Below are positions 22,710-34,039 of a stretch of DNA of 64,000 bases, piece after piece. Within the stretch, counting starts at the first letter, position 1; every line of letters starts with the position of its first letter. The stretch comes from Heloderma charlesbogerti (lineage: Eukaryota; Chordata; Lepidosauria; Squamata; Helodermatidae): assembly GCA_026122225.1 (NCBI GenBank), contig JANEZZ010000522.1:806001-870000 (forward strand), in the 5' to 3' direction. A model generated the notes under the pieces. The model was not told the origin of the DNA. It made no database searches and saw only the letters and a list, made by a program, of their open reading frames with translations. The position numbers and the translations under genes were made by a program.

Positions 22710-22860
22710 CACAATTGAAAACTTCCAGGGTTTGTTAAATTTCAATTTTGCATTACATTTCAGCTGTTTCCAGAATTATCCTGGTTTGTAGTCTGAGATG
22801 AAACCACAGTGTCCCAGTTTGGATGAGCCATTGAACAAACCCTAGAAGTTTTCAATTGTG
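22710..22860. mobile_element. Short MITE with 27-bp inverted ends
   Basis: CACAATTGAAAACTTCCAGG at the left is the inverse of CTAGAAGTTTTCAATTGTG at the right; the match continues to GGTTTGTT/AACAAACC with one mismatch over 27 bp. It starts four bases after the family H end. Confidence 0.75.
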
Positions 22861-22946
22861 TTGTGAGAGGGAAGGGAAGGATGGAGCACACAGGCACAAC
22901 TCTGGTTCTTCGCCTCATACATTACCATCTTATCTGGGCTAATCTA

Positions 22947-23046
22947 GGTCCCTCCAGATGTTTTGGACTACAACTCCCATAATCCATGGCCCTTCGCCAT
23001 GCTGGCTGTGGCCTATGGGAATAGTCATCCAAAATATCTGGAGAAG
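22947..23046. mobile_element. Palindromic MITE family B
   Basis: CCCTCCAGATGTTTTGGAC pairs with the right arm, which holds CCAAAATATCTGGAG; the centre is CATGGCCCTTCGCCATGCTGG. Confidence 0.7.
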
Positions 23047-23844
23047 TCTATTTTTTTGTTTTTGTTTTGTTAGCCTAAGCTTTGGCCATGGGCTTTTTCT
23101 GAGCTTGCCTGTTTATCCAGTAATGGAGAAAACGAAGGAAAAGAAATTATCCTGTAGTACAGCTGTGTCCTTGAAGCCTGGGGTCAAACTTTGCGAGTTT
23201 GTCATCTTTTGTCTTGACCAGGCCTGTCCAGGGGTGGGGGGCAAAGGGGGCAGTTTGCCCCGAGCCCCAGACAGCAGCCCCCTCCGCCAGGCAAGCATTG
23301 TTTCATTTTAATAAAACGCAACCCATTCACATGAGCCAAGGCAAGGAGAACATTTTTTTTAATTTCGAAAAACATGCTCACACATGTTCAGAATGTTCCT
23401 GCTGCTCTGCAGCCTTTCCCTGGACCAGAAAGGCTTTGCAGTCTGCCTGGTGCCCAGCGCCAGGCAGTGCTAGCCCCCTTATTAAGAGGGGAAGTGCCAT
23501 TAAAAATAGTGTCAGCTCAGGGTGCGAGCCTGAGCTGGCCAATCAAAGATGACCCCTTCCCTCTGCAAGGGAGGGGTACTTTGGGGCGATAGGGGCGAGG
23601 TTGCACAGAGGAAGAAGGCTGGCTAATTGACTGGCTAGTATATGGAGTAGGTGGCTGGCTGGCCAGTCAGCGGCCAATCAGAGCCACTTGTGGGTGTGTT
23701 GGGTGGTCCAAGCCCAGTTGAATGGAGAGGGTGGAGTGACTGAGGCAGAGTATCTGCTTTATTTCCACTCTACCCTTCTTGGGGGGTGGGGAGAGAGTGG
23801 AGACCAGACCATCACGTCATTGTTTTATTTTTTCGTATTTATAC
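23047..23844. other. Unclassified, possibly part of a larger hAT-like element
   Basis: At 23230 a CAGGGGTGGGGGGCAAAGG block resembles a hAT end. A possible partner, CTGGGCGGCCCTGG, lies near 26150-26163. I could not establish that they are one element. Confidence 0.3.
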
Positions 23845-24630
23845 TAGGGCTGTGCACCACTTTGGCTCGAGGCCCGAACCCGAAGCGGGCTGCTTCAGGT
23901 CATTTTGTGCCCCTTCAGAGGCGAAGCGGAAGGGGCACAAAGCGACTCGGAACGGGTCGGGGGCTCCCCGAAGCACTTGGTGTTCTTCCGAGCTTTGGCT
24001 CCCCAGCCCAGCCCCCGCTGCTCCTCCAGGTCCTTACCTGAGCTGCCTTCTCCTCGTTGCTGCCGCCTTCTCCTCGTTGCCGCCGCCTTCTCTGCTGCCA
24101 CCAGCTCCTGAGGCCTGGACGCGTGGCGACTCTTCTTGCAGGGAGTTGCCATTTTTAAAATATCAACTTCCTGGAACTTCCAGGAGGTCGCCATTTTAGA
24201 AATGGTAACTCCCTGCAAGAAGACGAGTCACCGTGCGTCCAGGCCTCAGGAGCTGGCGGCGGAGGCAGCGGAGAAGGCAGCAGTGGCGGTGGCGGAGAAG
24301 GCAGTGGCGGTGGAGAAGGCAGCAGTGGCGGCGAAGGTGGCACGGCGGCAGGCAGTGACGGAGAACGCGGCGGCAGAAAAGGTGGTGGCGGCACGGTGAC
24401 GGAGAAGGCGACGGCTGTGATGGAGGAGGCAGCCCAGGTAAGGAGCTGGAGGGTTGTGCAGGGGTGTCAGGGAGGGACCCGAAGCAGGGTTTGCCATCTG
24501 AATCCCACTTCAGGTTTGGGGCCGAGTCAGTCAGCCCCCCCCCCCCCGAATCTTCCCAAGCCAATCAGGCCTGCCTCGGAAGCCACAAAGCGGCTTCCAA
24601 GTCGGATTGTGGGGTCCCTGCACAGCCCTA
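23845..24630. mobile_element. GC-rich hAT-type non-autonomous element with perfect 8-bp target duplication
   Basis: 786 bp with 12-bp inverted ends TAGGGCTGTGCA/TGCACAGCCCTA and the exact duplication ATTTATAC at 23837-23844 and 24631-24638. The middle, about 24010-24460, folds on itself around 24176: GAGGCCTGGACGCGTGGCGA and GTTGCCATTTTTAAAAT are answered by inverse copies, ending in GCCTCAGGAGCTGGCGG. GCC/GGC-type triplets flank this hairpin. No transposase is encoded; open frames here are triplet-repeat translations. Confidence 0.88.
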
Positions 24631-24760
24631 ATTTATACCGGTATGCTCTTCATTTAAAAATGTTCCCAGTCTCTGTTTTGGGTGTCTGTAGAAATTCATA
24701 GGTGCTGCTGGGTTGTAAAATGCAACAAAAATCTTTCTTCCCATTTTGTTTATGCCATCT

Positions 24761-24776
24761 CCCCCCCCCCCCCCCC
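24761..24776. repeat. Poly(C) tract
   Basis: 16 C in a row. Confidence 0.9.
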
Positions 24777-26382
24777 GGACTGGAAAAAAAATAATTACGT
24801 GGTTTCTGCTAGAAATCACTTTCTCTGTGCTGCTATTCTGGATAAATAGAGGTGGAGATGGGTTGGGGTGATATGAACTGGTACTAAATTGGGGCCTTTT
24901 TTGTCTTCCATTATACTTGCCTTAAGTAATTAATTGGCCTCCATTCTGTGATGCTATACAATGCTTCTCAGTCTGTTTTTACCCTTTCCCTTCTTTTGGT
25001 GGTGCAAAGTAATGCCTTAGAGCATACATTTCCCCCTAAATTCCTCCTGTTTTTTATTTGCTGTATTTGCTGTTTTTAAAAATTATTATTTCAAACCCTG
25101 TGATCATGTAACTTAAACTCAGCATTGACTTCAGTTACCTGCTGCCTCAGTTTCCCTGTGTGTGAAATGGGTCCCCCCCTCCAATCATTGATAAGTTGCC
25201 TCAGAACACGTATTCCGGACTAAATTCCTCCCTTTTCTGCTTGCTGGGACACACTTAAAAAAAAGCCTGCGATTATCTATACCAAATATTCAAGGGCAAC
25301 TTTTTAATCGTTTCTTCCTATAAAGGTCACCCATATAACAGAACTTCTGGTCATAATCCTTACTCCACATATCCTGGTTGTGTGGTGTACCTCGTAGGCC
25401 TTCTTTCAGTCATATGTATTTTCACTCTGAAGTCACAGTGTAATGGCTCTTGCACTCTTGACTGTGCATAGCATTACAGTGGTACAGGGCATAGTATTTT
25501 ATTTCTTGTTTTGAACAGAACTATCAGCTCATGTTGTTTTGTATTAATATTTTGTTCTGTTCCAAGGTTCTGACAAAAACAAGTTGAGGAAGCAGCTGAG
25601 AACTTGGTTCTGGAATACTTCCTGGCAGTGGTTACTATGCCTCTGAAAGCTCTGTGTGCATAGTTCTTCTAGGAGTAGTGAATAGAGGATAGGGGTGGCT
25701 GTAAGGGGAGGAGGAGGCCATACACCTTTTCTCTCAGCAATTTTAACTAAATGAAAAATAGTACATTTTAAACAATTTTTTCACCAACATTTCCTTTAAA
25801 AAATGGTCAGTTTGTAAGAGATAAACATATATTTAAACATGAAAATACTTGGCCCAGTAACGGAGGGGACGCTGCTCTCCAAACCCACTTTAACATTAGC
25901 TCTGAAATATTTTTAATTGCCTATTGAAGAAAGTTAAAAGTACTAATAATTATTTATTAGGTACAAATATTTTGATATTTACTTTTTAATTATGTAGGTC
26001 TTTATATGTATACTATAGTTATCTGAGAAGCTGTGACTTTTTATTGGATTTATGGTCTTTCAATTATATATAATTTCAAAACGATTGTAACTTTTGTGTG
26101 TGACAGGGCCCCCCTGAACGTTCCATTGCCCTGGGGCCCCAGATTCCTCTGGGCGGCCCTGGTCCTGACAAGGGCCCTTTGCCTCTAACAGCTGCATGAC
26201 AGGCAGGAATTCCATTGGTGCAGCTTCCCTACCTCACCTTGGAGAGGCAACCCCCCGCACAACATCATGCTGTTCAGAGCACTGTGTCATTATCAACAAA
26301 AACAGATGGAAATCAAGCTTAGGGTCTTTGGCTTGGGCTCCAATATACTATTATGCTCCTTATGATCATCTGAAGAGATACC
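24777..26382. other. Intergenic, AT-rich; possible MIR-like core near 25135-25177
   Basis: TGCCTCAGTTTCCCTGTGTG followed by TGAAATGGG resembles the conserved core of MIR-type SINEs. Two similar blocks containing AAATTCCTCC lie at about 25037 and 25221. No exon is seen. Confidence 0.35.
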
Positions 26383-26456
26383 CTGCTCTGCTGGCTGTGG
26401 GATTATGGGAGTCATAGTCCAAGCCATTTGGAAGGTGCCAGGTTGGAGAAGGCTGC
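26383..26456. mobile_element. MITE family B, right half
   Basis: GTGGGATTATGGGAGTCATAG and GTGCCAGGTTGGAGAAGGCT are present; the left arm is missing. Confidence 0.6.
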
Positions 26457-27061
26457 ACTACACTGTCCTGGAAGCCCAGGACACTTTCTAGACTCTTCTG
26501 GTCCTTGCTAGGCAGATTCCGTCCTGCTCCTCTGCAGATAATGATTCCCCTGGCCCCCTCCGCTCCCTTTACTGGCACTGGCTGTACATCCTGGTCATTG
26601 CTGGCTGCCAGTGTTCCACAGGTGGCTTGACAGGACGCTCCCCACACTACTTGAGAAATACGTTGTGACTGTACCTGCAAATAGATTGTGATTGCACATG
26701 GGAATAGAATGGAATGCAAAGCAAAGCAAAGGCCATTCACCTCTGCAGCACCTGTTTGATTCTCATCCAGCTGACCTCGGGATGCATGTATCTGGGGAGG
26801 AAAGAGGATGGGTGTGATAAGAAATCTAGAAGAAAACAACACATTTGGTGCTAAACTGCTTCAGGCCTGAACCTTTTAAGTCAGAGCAATGGAAATGTTA
26901 CAAGATGCAGAAGCCTATTGCTGAAAATGGCAGCCCGGTGTGGAGTTTCTTCTGACCCTCTGTAATGTGTGGTACAACTTATCCTGTGTCCTGATGCCAT
27001 TGCGTTGTCTGTTGCCCTGGCCTCAATCCATGTTATTGGCTGCCCTGCACAATGTAATAGT
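26457..27061. other. Intergenic, unannotated
   Basis: No supported feature. The 158-codon minus-strand frame over 26366-26842 includes MITE sequence and no domain. Confidence 0.35.
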
Positions 27062-27390
27062 CAGGATTGGCCCTACCATTAGGTAGAGGGAGGCAATTGC
27101 CAGAGGCGGCATATGCTAGAGGGCAGCAGCAGTAGCCTCCTAGCTCTTTCCGCTGGATTCTCTGGCTGATCTCCTCTGCTGGATGACAAAACTGTGTCTG
27201 CCACACAGCCTCTCCCGGGCCCCTTAAAGTAACCTCCTGCCTCAGGTGTGATGGAGGCCGCTATCCCATCAGCAGTGTTGAAGTAAGATCCCATTGCCAG
27301 TCCAGCTTCTTCACATGGAGTGCGGGTGCGGGGGTATGGATGCCCTGCTGTCCTTCCTCTCAGGCAGCAAAATGTCTTCAGCCGGCCTTG
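27062..27390. mobile_element. hAT-like MITE family A with 8-bp target duplication
   Basis: The ends are CAGGATTGGCCCTACCATTA and GCCGGCCTTG. The flanks GTAATAGT (27054-27061) and GTAATGGT (27391-27398) differ at one base. The element is oppositely oriented to the copies at 12852 and 37009. Confidence 0.8.
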
Positions 27391-27549
27391 GTAATGGTGT
27401 CAGGACATCGGTTAAGTTGTATTACGTACTACAGAGAAAAAAGAGTAAGTTGAAATAGGCCTGCTATTTTGAGCAGCAGCTCTATGTTTTTTTTCAGTGT
27501 TTAATTCTGCCCTTATTTCAGCGCCTCCTGCCTGCCTGGCCTAACTTGG

Positions 27550-27662
27550 ACACATATCCTGCCTGTGGTCTTCCCACAGGCATCTGGTTGGCTGCTGTGG
27601 GAACAGAATGCTGGACTAAACAGGCCTTTGGTCTGATCCAGGCTGGCTCTTCTTCTGTTCGT
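27550..27662 (+). mobile_element. LINE 3' tail (CR1-group)
   Basis: It shares GCTGTGGGAACAGAATGCTGG and GGTCTGATCCAGGCTGGCTC with 22350-22436. Confidence 0.65.
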
Positions 27663-28116
27663 ATCCAGCATTCCCGTTTTGGCTGTTTTTTGCCTAGTCC
27701 ACCTTTACAGGCTCAGAGCAAGACTGTCTTCCGTGTGCATGCCTCATATCCATTCCTTCATGTTGTGTCTTGCAGTGACCTTGCACAGGACTTGTTTACT
27801 CATGGTGGTCCTTGCACACCTGCATGTGCCACACCTGCGGTGTGATGCCCATAAGCCAATCTGGCTTCAGTTAACATGAAAGTGGAATTCCTCCTTTTCC
27901 AGATTTGCTGAGCTGAGCCCCAAAGGCCCCAGCAGCAATGGCCTGGACCCATGCGCGCTGCTTTATTAAAACTGTTATTCCTTCCTTTTGGCTGATGAGT
28001 GGCAAGGCAGCCAGCCAAGCACATGCTTTGTCTCCACTTCCTTCCCCTCTCCCTTGCTGTGCTCAAATGCTTGTGGGTAGTTGCAAATGTTTGTCCGATT
28101 CCCTCTCCCAACTGTG

Positions 28117-28320
28117 AGGGACTGTGGCTCAATAGTAGACCCCATGCTTTGCATGCAGAAGGTCCCAGGTTCGATCCCCGGCATCTCCAGGTACGGCAAG
28201 GAAAACTCCTACCTGAAACCCTGGAGAGCCATTGCTGCTAGGCAGTGTCAACAATACTGGGCTAGATGGACCCATGGTTGGACTCAGTATAAGGCAGCTT
28301 CCTATGTTCCTAATGTCTTG
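28117..28320 (+). mobile_element. tRNA-derived SINE, complete copy
   Basis: The polymerase III A-box-like TGGCTCAATAGTAG is at 28125-28138 and the B box GGTTCGATCCC at 28168-28178. Then come a body with GAAACCCTGGAGAGCC and a tail with GACTCAGTATAAGGCAGC. It is not a tRNA gene: the 3' half does not fold into a tRNA and is shared with other dispersed copies. Confidence 0.88.
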
Positions 28321-28411
28321 GAGGGGAGGCAGTTGCCTACAAAAAAAAAAAAAAAGCCTTGCGCGAAGGAGTATTAGGGATAAAGGTTAAATTGGAAAGG
28401 TGGATCATAGA

Positions 28412-28687
28412 TAGGGATGTTGGAAAAATCTGCAACAGATTCAAATGAGTTTGGATTTCTATGAATCCAACCTGCATATTCTGCAGACTTGTAGACTGTT
28501 TTTTTTTTTAACTTTTGGGGGAATTTGTGCAAATGTGCATGAGCGCTAATACGCACTTGCACAAGTGGAGCAAAATTCTTGTATACCCTAAAAAAATCTG
28601 ATTCCATCAGCGAGTGGACAATGGAACAAAAGATGCGTGACAATCTGCGAAACACGGAACGGATTTCACAAAATCTGTACATCCTTA
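28412..28687. mobile_element. hAT-type non-autonomous element (TAGGGATGT-end group)
   Basis: 276 bp with inverted ends TAGGGATGTTGG and TGTACATCCTTA. The flanks ATCATAGA (28404-28411) and ATTATAGA (28688-28695) agree at 7 of 8 positions. Its left part (ATTCAAATGAGTTTGGATTT) is shared, inverted, with 53330-53394. Confidence 0.8.
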
Positions 28688-28689
28688 AT

Positions 28690-28930
28690 TATAGAGGGTG
28701 GGCCTTACTTTAGCCTACTTTTGTGGGTGAAGAGGTTTTAAAGTGATTGATGCTGTTTCTCTCTTTTACTGTTGGGTTTTTAATTGTGTTTTTAATCTAT
28801 TTGTATGTCTGTTATGTTTTAAGATTCTCTTTTTAAACTGGATGTTATTGTTATTGTTATTGTTAGCTGCCTTGAGTGCCATTTTTTGGGGGCAGAAAGA
28901 CGAGATCTAAAATGAATAAACAGATAAATA
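28690..28930 (+). mobile_element. L2-like LINE 3' UTR
   Basis: A T-rich UTR, a (TTATTG)n patch at 28843-28866, GCTGCCTTGAGTGCC and a tail of AATAAACAGATAAATA. Confidence 0.55.
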
Positions 28931-29387
28931 TAATAACAACTTTTCCTTGGGGATGCTACATGAGTGAGGGGCAGCGCACAAGCTGTTTCACTGCACAGCG
29001 AGGGATCCAATGGTACTCAACACTAGGCTGACGAGAGGCAGCGGCAGGGCCGGGCCAGGATCATCTGCTTCCTTCCTGTAGTCTTTCTCAGTGGGTGCTT
29101 GTCCCATTGCCTGTAGCTCTAGGCAGGGCTCATCTTGCCAGCTGCTGGGTGCAAGAAGTGTTCCATGGGACAGAAAAAGTAACCTTGGCTGCAATCCCTG
29201 CACTGTGACTGTGTCGACGTGCCTCTCTGGGACAGGGGATGCTGGACAAAGCTGCCCTATGCCAATCAGCTCAGAGGAAGAAACAGAACGATGAAACTTG
29301 AACTCTGGCAATGAAAGAGCAAGGATAGCTGGAGGATTGGATCAAACAGTATCAGGGGCAGCTTGCAGGGGACAGAGCACAGGTGCA

Positions 29388-29711
29388 GAGTCTCAGGCCA
29401 AATCCAATCCTCCAGGGATCCCTAGAAAGCCATGTCCCCTTCCCTTCCCTTGTCCCCACCCGCTTTCCCCCCAACTACTTATCACTTGGTGGTTTTCCAG
29501 CTTCTGTGCAGCTTTTTTCCTCCATTCTAAAAGGTCAAAAGTCCTCTCCAAAGGCTGCGTTACTGGCAGGAAGACCTTTAGGCTCAAATAGACTGCTAAT
29601 TTTGAACCTGTCCCCTTTGCTTTTGTCCCCGCCCACCACTGGAATGCAGCTCCTGAGAGCTTATCTGAAATGGAATTTGGCCCTTGGGCTGAAAGAGGTT
29701 CTGCATCCCTG
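29388..29711. mobile_element. hAT-like non-autonomous element, family C
   Basis: CCCGCCCACCACTGGAATGC and CTGAAATGGAATTTGGCCC, then the end GAGGTTCTGCATCCCTGG. It has the same order as 1737-2080 and is inverse to 44244-44563. Confidence 0.65.
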
Positions 29712-31383
29712 GGACAGAGTGTGCTTGTCCTGGAATGCACCATGTGCCCAGTACAGAACAGACTGCAGAGCAAGCACTGGATGCTGGAGGAGTCTTGTGT
29801 TCTCTGGGGACAAGTTGTTGCATGTTGATGGCTACTGCTGAAGTACAAGGAGGACTGAAATACTTGAATCACATAAACGCAGCTCCGCTTGTCCCGGCAC
29901 TAGTATCCATAATACAGTTATTTGCTCACCAGTGGAAGAATCACATTTCCCCAGGAACTTGATTTAACGGTGCAAGGGATATATCCAATGGTGCCATTCC
30001 ACTGACAGAAGGAGTTCCATCAGTGGAACTGGGAGGGGCAATCCCTTTTCCTGAAGCCCTTCATGCACCCCCAATATCTTCTCCAGGGGGTTGGGGAACC
30101 ATCCAGAGCAGATTCTGGGGAGGCACAGAGAGCTGCAGTGGGGGAGGAGAGAGGAGGAAAGTCCCACTGGATTTTATCCCAAGTGCTAGTATTCAGTGAT
30201 CCCTTGCAACAGGAGCACTTGCTGGAGGGAACCTATCTGATTTCCACACAATGAAACAGTAAGGTACTGCTGGCATGCCCACAGCCATGCGCCCTCACTA
30301 AAAAAAGATCTCGCAAGCTGAAAAGGACTTATGTGCATCCTATACATGTCTTTTAGACCCTGCTCTTCCTATCTAAGGAGATAAGAACATTCCCTCAGGA
30401 ACTGGTGTTTGTTTTTTGCACATGCAAATGCCTGTAGCAGGGAACAGAATGGCTTTCAGTGGGGCTAGAGCAACCTATTCGTTGTCCGGCTGAAAGTCGG
30501 GATTACTCAAGAGCACTCTCTGGCTGTGAGTCAGAGCAAAACTTGATTGCTTGTTTCCCCTCCCTTCGTTTATCTCATGGCTACAGGGGCGCAGGTGAGC
30601 CAGCCCTCAGCCAATCAGTTTTCAGTATCAACCCATCTAGTTGTTGTTTCTCTTTCTCTGTGTGTCTCTGTTCTCCTCTGTGAAGAGAAGCAAAGGGAGT
30701 GGAGCTCTCTCCCCCGACAAAAATCAGTGCTCCTTCTTTGCCATGAGTGTGTGATTGAGTGATTCTGCACCCCGCCAACAATAAACAAGTGTTCCGTCCT
30801 TACCATGAGTGAGCGAGCAATTATATTTCTATGCTCTGCTGTGTATGTGTGTGTGGAGTGACTCCCACCCACCCCCAATAAACAAGTGCTGATCACCCCC
30901 CCCCGCAGCCCATTTTCTGATGGCGCCCTAGCACTTGCTCAAAATTCCAAGTGTGACCACGAACCCACAAAGGTTGCCTTCCTTCGGTCTAACACCTCCG
31001 GATGGATGAATTATTTGAGAAGGATGCCTCTCTGTCTCTCAAAAAACCCCTAACAAAGTGTGCTAGCAGTAGCAGCCAGCACCAGTCTGGATGGACCTAG
31101 TATTTCAGAAGGAGGAGAAGACTGAGAACAAGAAAGAGACACTTGTTGAAGGATATGTTTACTGGGTGATTATTTATGTAGATTCACGTATGATTTAAAA
31201 AGGAAAGAAGACAAATACAGTGCTAGTATTTCCCGCATACTTTATTTATATTTTATAATGTCTCTGTAGTTCCATGCATTGTTGCCTGGGGAAGTGAGAG
31301 CAGTCATGGGGAAGGGGTGGTATTTAACTGCATTCATTCCTCTGCCTGTGTCCCTCCTTCCTGCCAAGTTATTTTTTGATAAG
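29712..31383. other. Intergenic, mostly unclassified
   Basis: Two imperfect neighbouring units at about 30720-30790 and 30795-30892 each end in AATAAACAAGTG. Nothing else is recognised. Confidence 0.35.
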
Positions 31384-31473
31384 GCTGGAATCCTATAACC
31401 ACTTACCTGGGAGTAATTCCCATTGAATTCAGTGGGACTTATTTTTGAGTAGATATGTAAATAATTGCGCTGT
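31384..31473. mobile_element. Short palindromic MITE, family E
   Basis: GGAATCCTATAACCACTTAC and CTGGGAGTAATTCCCATTG, then GTGGGACTTATTTTTGAGT. Confidence 0.75.
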
Positions 31474-31645
31474 TATGGCCTAAATGTGCTTTAGGGCTTT
31501 GGATATATTTAGAGCCAAATGTGTTTTCACAGGGGCTGTGGATTATTTTCTGAGTCAGTTGTGGTGTCTGGTGGACATTTCTTTTCTAAGCCATTCAGGC
31601 TTGTCATGGTTGTTTGTTTATTTATGCAATACAATTAAATAGAGA

Positions 31646-31666
31646 TTATTATTATTATTATTATTG
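31646..31666. repeat. (ATT)n microsatellite
   Basis: Seven ATT units. Confidence 0.85.
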
Positions 31667-31954
31667 GCCATGGCTTGACTAATTTCATGTCTTTAGAAAG
31701 TGTGTGCCTCAGTGGCCAACTTTTCTGCCTTCCGAAACTCTTTTGCCTTGTACCCTCTGTCTTGTTGCAGGTCACTGTGTAAAACTGCTCTGCTGCATGT
31801 GCTCACTAACTTTCATGCCTTTCAGGGCTTCTCTGCCCTTACTCTGTGCTGGCCATGCAATGTTGTGTAAAGCTCCTATGCTTGCCAATTGTTCTACCTT
31901 CATTCTGGAGGCTGTGTAACAAAATAGGTGTAGCTGGCTCTACCTCCAGGGACC

Positions 31955-32530
31955 CGCTCTCCACTCCACCAGTCAGATTGGCCACCAGCCACCACTGGTA
32001 GTGCCGAATGTGGCCACCAGAATTATAGCCATTATGCCCAAGCAGAATCATATCACACTGGTTCTGAAGGAACTGCACTAGCTGCCTGTTTTCTTCTAAG
32101 TTCAATTCAAGGTGCTGGCGCTTACATTTAGAGCCTTACATGAGTTGGAACCCAAATATCTGTCAGTGTACCTCCCTCATACCAGCCTGCGCATGACTTA
32201 AGATCATCAGGGAAGTCTCTTCATCAAGTACCTGGGTACATGATGCATCAAGGAGGGGGAAAGGCTTCTTGGTTGTGACACTTGGGCTACGGACTACCTT
32301 CCCCATGGAGGTGTGACTGGCAGCAGCATTGCAATTGTTTCAGTCCATCTCAAACCCTTTTTGTTGACCCAGGCATTTTAATTGGCTGATTTTGCCTGTT
32401 CTGTTGTATTTGCTACCTTCTCTGTTTTTATCATGATTATGCGGTTTTGGTATTTTTATTGTATTGTGTATTATTTTTATCATATGTGCACACCGCCCTG
32501 GTGTCTGCAAGGATGAAAAGTGGTTTTAAA
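31955..32530 (+). mobile_element. L2-like LINE 3' region
   Basis: The conceptual translation has the LHWLPV-like motif of the L2 RT C-terminus (near 32071), broken by indels. It continues into a long AT-rich UTR with CACCGCCCTGGTGTCTGCAAG. Confidence 0.6.
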
Positions 32531-32535
32531 ATGTG

Positions 32536-32690
32536 TGTATACACATATACATACATACTTACATACATATGGAGTGAGGAGGTACCTGGGGATGGCCCTT
32601 TGCCCAAGGCTGCATATGAAGTGGGTATGTTTGTACAAAATCATTTTGTTTTCAATATTTGTGTGTGTGTGTGTCTCCATTCACCCATCC
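32536..32690. repeat. (TACA)n and (GT)n microsatellites
   Basis: ATACATACATACTTACATAC at the left and a (GT)n run at 32661-32674. Confidence 0.8.
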
Positions 32691-33300
32691 ATATATCTAA
32701 TCTCTATTAATCTCAAATGTATTGAGTAAGTCTTCAAACCATTTCAAACACAATAAGGCACATTAAAAACAAACACTAAATACATGAATCTTAAAACATA
32801 GAACTTAAAAGAATTTAAGACTGACGTAATAAATTAACATATTTTACTGCATATAGCTTTTAATAAAATGAGGTTTTATGAACCCCCTGACACTCCACAT
32901 GATTTAAATGCTGTTACATGACTCATTTAAGCAGACTTTTTCCCCCTTTTTGTTTTCCTTAAACTGGCCGCCTTAACCGCAAAGAGGGCAACCCTCTGAG
33001 TCACAAACTGGTTAGATCCTCATAAGAGAAAATTAAGCTTTTCCTCAATGGCTCAGATTCTCATGTGGCAAAGAAATGGGCATAAATGATGTTCCCTACA
33101 ACTGGAATATAACTGGCATTCCAATAAATAATGGGCCAGATCTTCTACTTCAGATGCACCACATATACGAAGTCTGCCTTGCACTGGAATGCCCCAGAAT
33201 CTTCCTTGTTCCATCATTGAGTCCATTTGCTCGAATCGAAGATGAGTAAAGGCCATGCGTTGACCCCTTTTCATTGCGAGGAAGAGATATTTTTCTTCCT
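32691..33300 (-). mobile_element. LINE 3' end with a zinc-knuckle (zf-RVT-like) C-terminus
   Basis: The minus strand from 33274 encodes GRFWGIPVQGRLRICG and VEDLAHYLLECQLYSSCR, the CxxCG...H...C arrangement found at the C-terminus of several LINE reverse-transcriptase proteins; the first Cys pair is partly lost. An AT-rich 3' UTR follows toward 32691. The LINE clade is not determined. Confidence 0.6.
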
Positions 33301-33602
33301 GAATTGGGTTTTAGCCCTTGCTAACCATTTCATAGAGCATGTATATGACAGAACAGCGATATCCATCTGCACTCTGGTATCTAGTAATCTTTGTTGAAAG
33401 ACATTTTGTATTCTAATCTCCACTAGTAATACATGTTATTACACTTGCAGGCTTATTAAACAAATATTTAGCAGTTTTCTAACAAATACCACTGGGTTAC
33501 ATGTGCAAAGAGAATCTCCTAAGACACCAGAAAGTAACAATGGTCTGGCAGTACTGGGAGAGATGGCTGCAGAACACAAAAAAGCCACTAAGTGTCACTG
33601 CA

Positions 33603-33628
33603 GGGTTTGGTTTGGTTTGGTTTGGTTT
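33603..33628. repeat. (GGTTT)n tandem repeat
   Basis: Five nearly perfect units. Confidence 0.85.
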
Positions 33629-33724
33629 ACTCAGTCATTGGTCAAAAGGAGAAGCTATGTGGAGGATATTAAAAGATGGGATAGAGAGGAAAGATAATAA
33701 AAGGGAATGCAAAGAGAAAAACTG

Positions 33725-33907
33725 AGACAAGCAATACGACAATGGAACCAATTACCTAGGGAGGTGGTGGGCTGTCCCACACTGGAGGCGTTCAAGACGA
33801 GGCTGGACAGCCATCTGTCAGGGATGCTCTGACTTGGATTCCTGCATTGAGCAGGGGGTTGGACTCGGTGGTCTTGTAGGCCCCTTCCCACTCTACTATT
33901 CTATGAA
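33725..33907 (+). mobile_element. CR1 LINE 3' end
   Basis: It is homologous throughout to 5825-6007, with the last ORF2 codons (LDSHLSGML-like) and the GGTTGGACTCGGTGG ... CTATTCTATGA end. Confidence 0.85.
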
Positions 33908-33952
33908 GCAGGAGGCAGACATTTCCACCACTTGTGTCTTTTTTCTTTTCTT

Positions 33953-34039
33953 CTCTTTCTCTCTCTCTCTCTCTCTCATATACATGTGCATGCACACACG
34001 CACGTGCGTGCACACACATGCGCACACACACACGCGCAC
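33953..34039. repeat. (CT)n followed by a 63-bp alternating pyrimidine-purine tract
   Basis: From 33977 to 34039 every base alternates pyrimidine, purine without exception (CA, TG, CG and TA steps). A polypyrimidine CT run precedes it. This composition favours Z-DNA, and the CT run favours H-DNA. Confidence 0.85.

Noticed and set aside
23895..24218. 107-codon minus-strand frame
   Set aside because: Lies inside the same GC-rich element and has no domain.
24136..24399. Alanine/valine-rich open frame
   Set aside because: Triplet-rich arm of a transposon hairpin; all overlapping frames on both strands are similarly open.
23230..26163. One 2.9-kb hAT element spanning this interval
   Set aside because: The two candidate ends are suggestive, but no target duplication or internal transposase could be shown.
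28117..28200. tRNA gene (B box GGTTCGATCCC)
   Set aside because: Part of a dispersed SINE with a non-tRNA 3' half.
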